NCBI RefSeq assembly: GCF_045617425.1
Contig: NZ_JAZLIO010000009.1
Span: 124,001 to 188,000 of the forward strand
Source: Carnobacterium_B sp045617425
GTDB lineage: Bacteria > Bacillota > Bacilli > Lactobacillales > Carnobacteriaceae
Direction of reading: 5' to 3'
DNA: 64,000 nt
A program made the position numbers and the translations under genes. The stretch's first letter is position 1, and the number at the start of each line of letters is the position of its first letter. Of this stretch, positions 63,100 through 64,000 are shown piece after piece. The notes beneath the pieces are model-generated. The model had not been told where the DNA came from and did no database searches. It saw only the letters and a list, made by a program, of their open reading frames with translations.

Positions 63100-63164
63100 C
63101 TTCAATCCGCAAGTGCTATACTTGAAATTGAAACCTGTTACATAAAACCAAGGAGGCTTTATTA

Positions 63165-64000
63165 ATGAAAGAAACCATTTATTTAGGAACCTATACTAAA
63201 GGAAACAGTGAAGGCATTTATGAAATCATCTTAAACACTCAGACAAAACAATTAGAAGAAGCAAAACTTTTAGCCAAAGTAGGCAATCCTACTTATTTAG
63301 CTTTATCAAATGGAAAAGACATTATTTATTCTGTTAGTAAAACGGCTACTGGTGGCGGGCTTGCTGCGTTTAAGAAAAAACCAGCAACATCTTATGAAAA
63401 TACAGCAACTTTTTTTGAAAAGACAAGTGAATTAATTGAAGAAAATGCTGCTCCACCATGTTACGTGGCTTACGATGCCGATCGCTCATTAGTTTATACA
63501 ACTAGCTATCATGATGGCTTTGTTTCTGTTTACAAAACGGATAATAAAGGCGCTTTAACCTTAACAGATGTTAAACAACATGAAGGATCCAGCGTTCACG
63601 AAAACCAAGAAAAAGCTCATGCACATTACTTGAATCTTACCCCAGATCGTAATTATGTTGTAGCTTGTGATTTAGGAACAGACAAAATTTATACTTATAA
63701 GGTTTCTGAAGACGGAAAATTAGATCTAGCATCTACTTATACGGCTAAGCCTGGTACAGGTCCTCGCCACTTAGTTTTTCACCCTAATGGTAAATTCGCT
63801 TACCTTGTCGGAGAATTAACGAGTGAAATCATTGTACTAGCTTACAATGCTGCTGATGGTTCATTTGAAACTGTTCAAACTGTTTCCTCTATTCCCGACA
63901 CACATACTACTTTCAATAGCGGATCAGCTGTGCGCATTACTGAAGACGGTCGTTTCTTGTACTCTTCTAATCGTGGCCACAACTCAATTGCAGTATACGC
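63165..64000 (+). CDS. Lactonase family protein (6-phosphogluconolactonase type), 3' end missing
   Basis: First 278 codons of a seven-bladed beta-propeller lactonase (Pgl/YkgB family, normally about 340 residues); the window ends before the stop. It starts KETIYLGTYTKGNSEGIYEI, then NPTYLALSNGKDIIYSVSKT and further blade repeats such as AHYLNLTPDRNYVVACDLGTD cut as LNLTPDRNYVVACDLGTD, and GTGPRHLVFHPNGKFAYLVGE, the family signature. It probably hydrolyses 6-phosphogluconolactone in the oxidative pentose phosphate pathway. The ribosome site is AAGGAGG, 7 bases before the ATG, and TATACT (63117-63122) may be its -10. Confidence 0.92.
   Translation, partial: MKETIYLGTYTKGNSEGIYEIILNTQTKQLEEAKLLAKVGNPTYLALSNGKDIIYSVSKTATGGGLAAFKKKPATSYENTATFFEKTSELIEENAAPPCYVAYDADRSLVYTTSYHDGFVSVYKTDNKGALTLTDVKQHEGSSVHENQEKAHAHYLNLTPDRNYVVACDLGTDKIYTYKVSEDGKLDLASTYTAKPGTGPRHLVFHPNGKFAYLVGELTSEIIVLAYNAADGSFETVQTVSSIPDTHTTFNSGSAVRITEDGRFLYSSNRGHNSIAVY

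Noticed and set aside
1..64000. tRNA, rRNA, CRISPR array, T-box or known riboswitch, prophage genes, full insertion sequence
   Set aside because: Read for on both strands; no tRNA-like cloverleaf, no spaced direct repeats of CRISPR type, no T-box AGGGTGG element and no transposase or phage gene was seen. An automated covariance-model scan would be needed to exclude small or divergent cases.

Overview
The window is chromosomal DNA of a low-GC Gram-positive bacterium, most like a Carnobacteriaceae/Enterococcaceae member of the Lactobacillales. The grounds are AT-rich DNA with strong GGAGG ribosome binding sites, the order atp operon - DUF1146 - murA - mbl - epuA - ssb, a murT/gatD pair, LtaS, EpuA, and no sporulation genes between murA and mbl. 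The genus is an inference. There is no prophage, plasmid, CRISPR or RNA operon; it is mostly core genome with a few odd insertions.

Layout. 1-7.4 kb: a secreted DUF1002 protein, then a branched-chain amino acid ABC importer (livJ-H-M-G-F) with a trailing CBS-ACT regulator gene, all read leftward from a promoter whose spacer holds a CodY-type palindrome. 7.4-17.9 kb: two divergent FUSC-type membrane proteins, a MacB/FtsX-type ABC system with a very large coiled-coil permease, an amino acid permease, a sugar uptake protein, a flavoprotein and a 5'-nucleotidase. 18-25.5 kb: a marR-LLM monooxygenase-FMN reductase operon split by a hairpin repeat, ybaK, an rRNA methyltransferase, a VanZ-like protein and LtaS. 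25.5-31 kb: a 254-bp MITE-like element with 8-bp target duplications, a degenerate ABC permease/ATPase pair, a two-component system, a LysM-3D cell-wall protein and ssb. 31-42 kb: epuA, mbl, murA, DUF1146 and the complete F1Fo ATP synthase operon without atpI. 42-50 kb: upp, glyA, Sua5, prmC, prfA, tdk leftward; murT-gatD rightward. 50-64 kb: manA, a serine hydrolase, a VOC protein, a candidate small RNA, an MBL-fold hydrolase, a heterodimeric ABC exporter, an azoreductase, an AI-2E family protein, an orphan PTS IIA(Gut), a TagF-like protein lacking its catalytic motifs, and the start of a lactonase.

Most interesting points. (1) A family of modular ~120-nt hairpin repeats at three loci, each starting at or within a few bases of the stop codon of a leftward gene. 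(2) A plus-strand small-RNA candidate near 53.7 kb that shows CCUCC, the anti-Shine-Dalgarno sequence, in a hairpin loop before a perfect terminator. (3) An ISL3-like MITE with intact target duplication. (4) Two sets of apparent pseudo-enzymes: an ABC ATPase without Walker A, signature or catalytic Glu, and a teichoic-acid-type polymerase without its LQHG and TDYSS motifs.

Start codons were reassigned from the longest open frame wherever a clear Shine-Dalgarno sequence pointed to an internal start. All functional names are from sequence recognition by eye; no database search was run.
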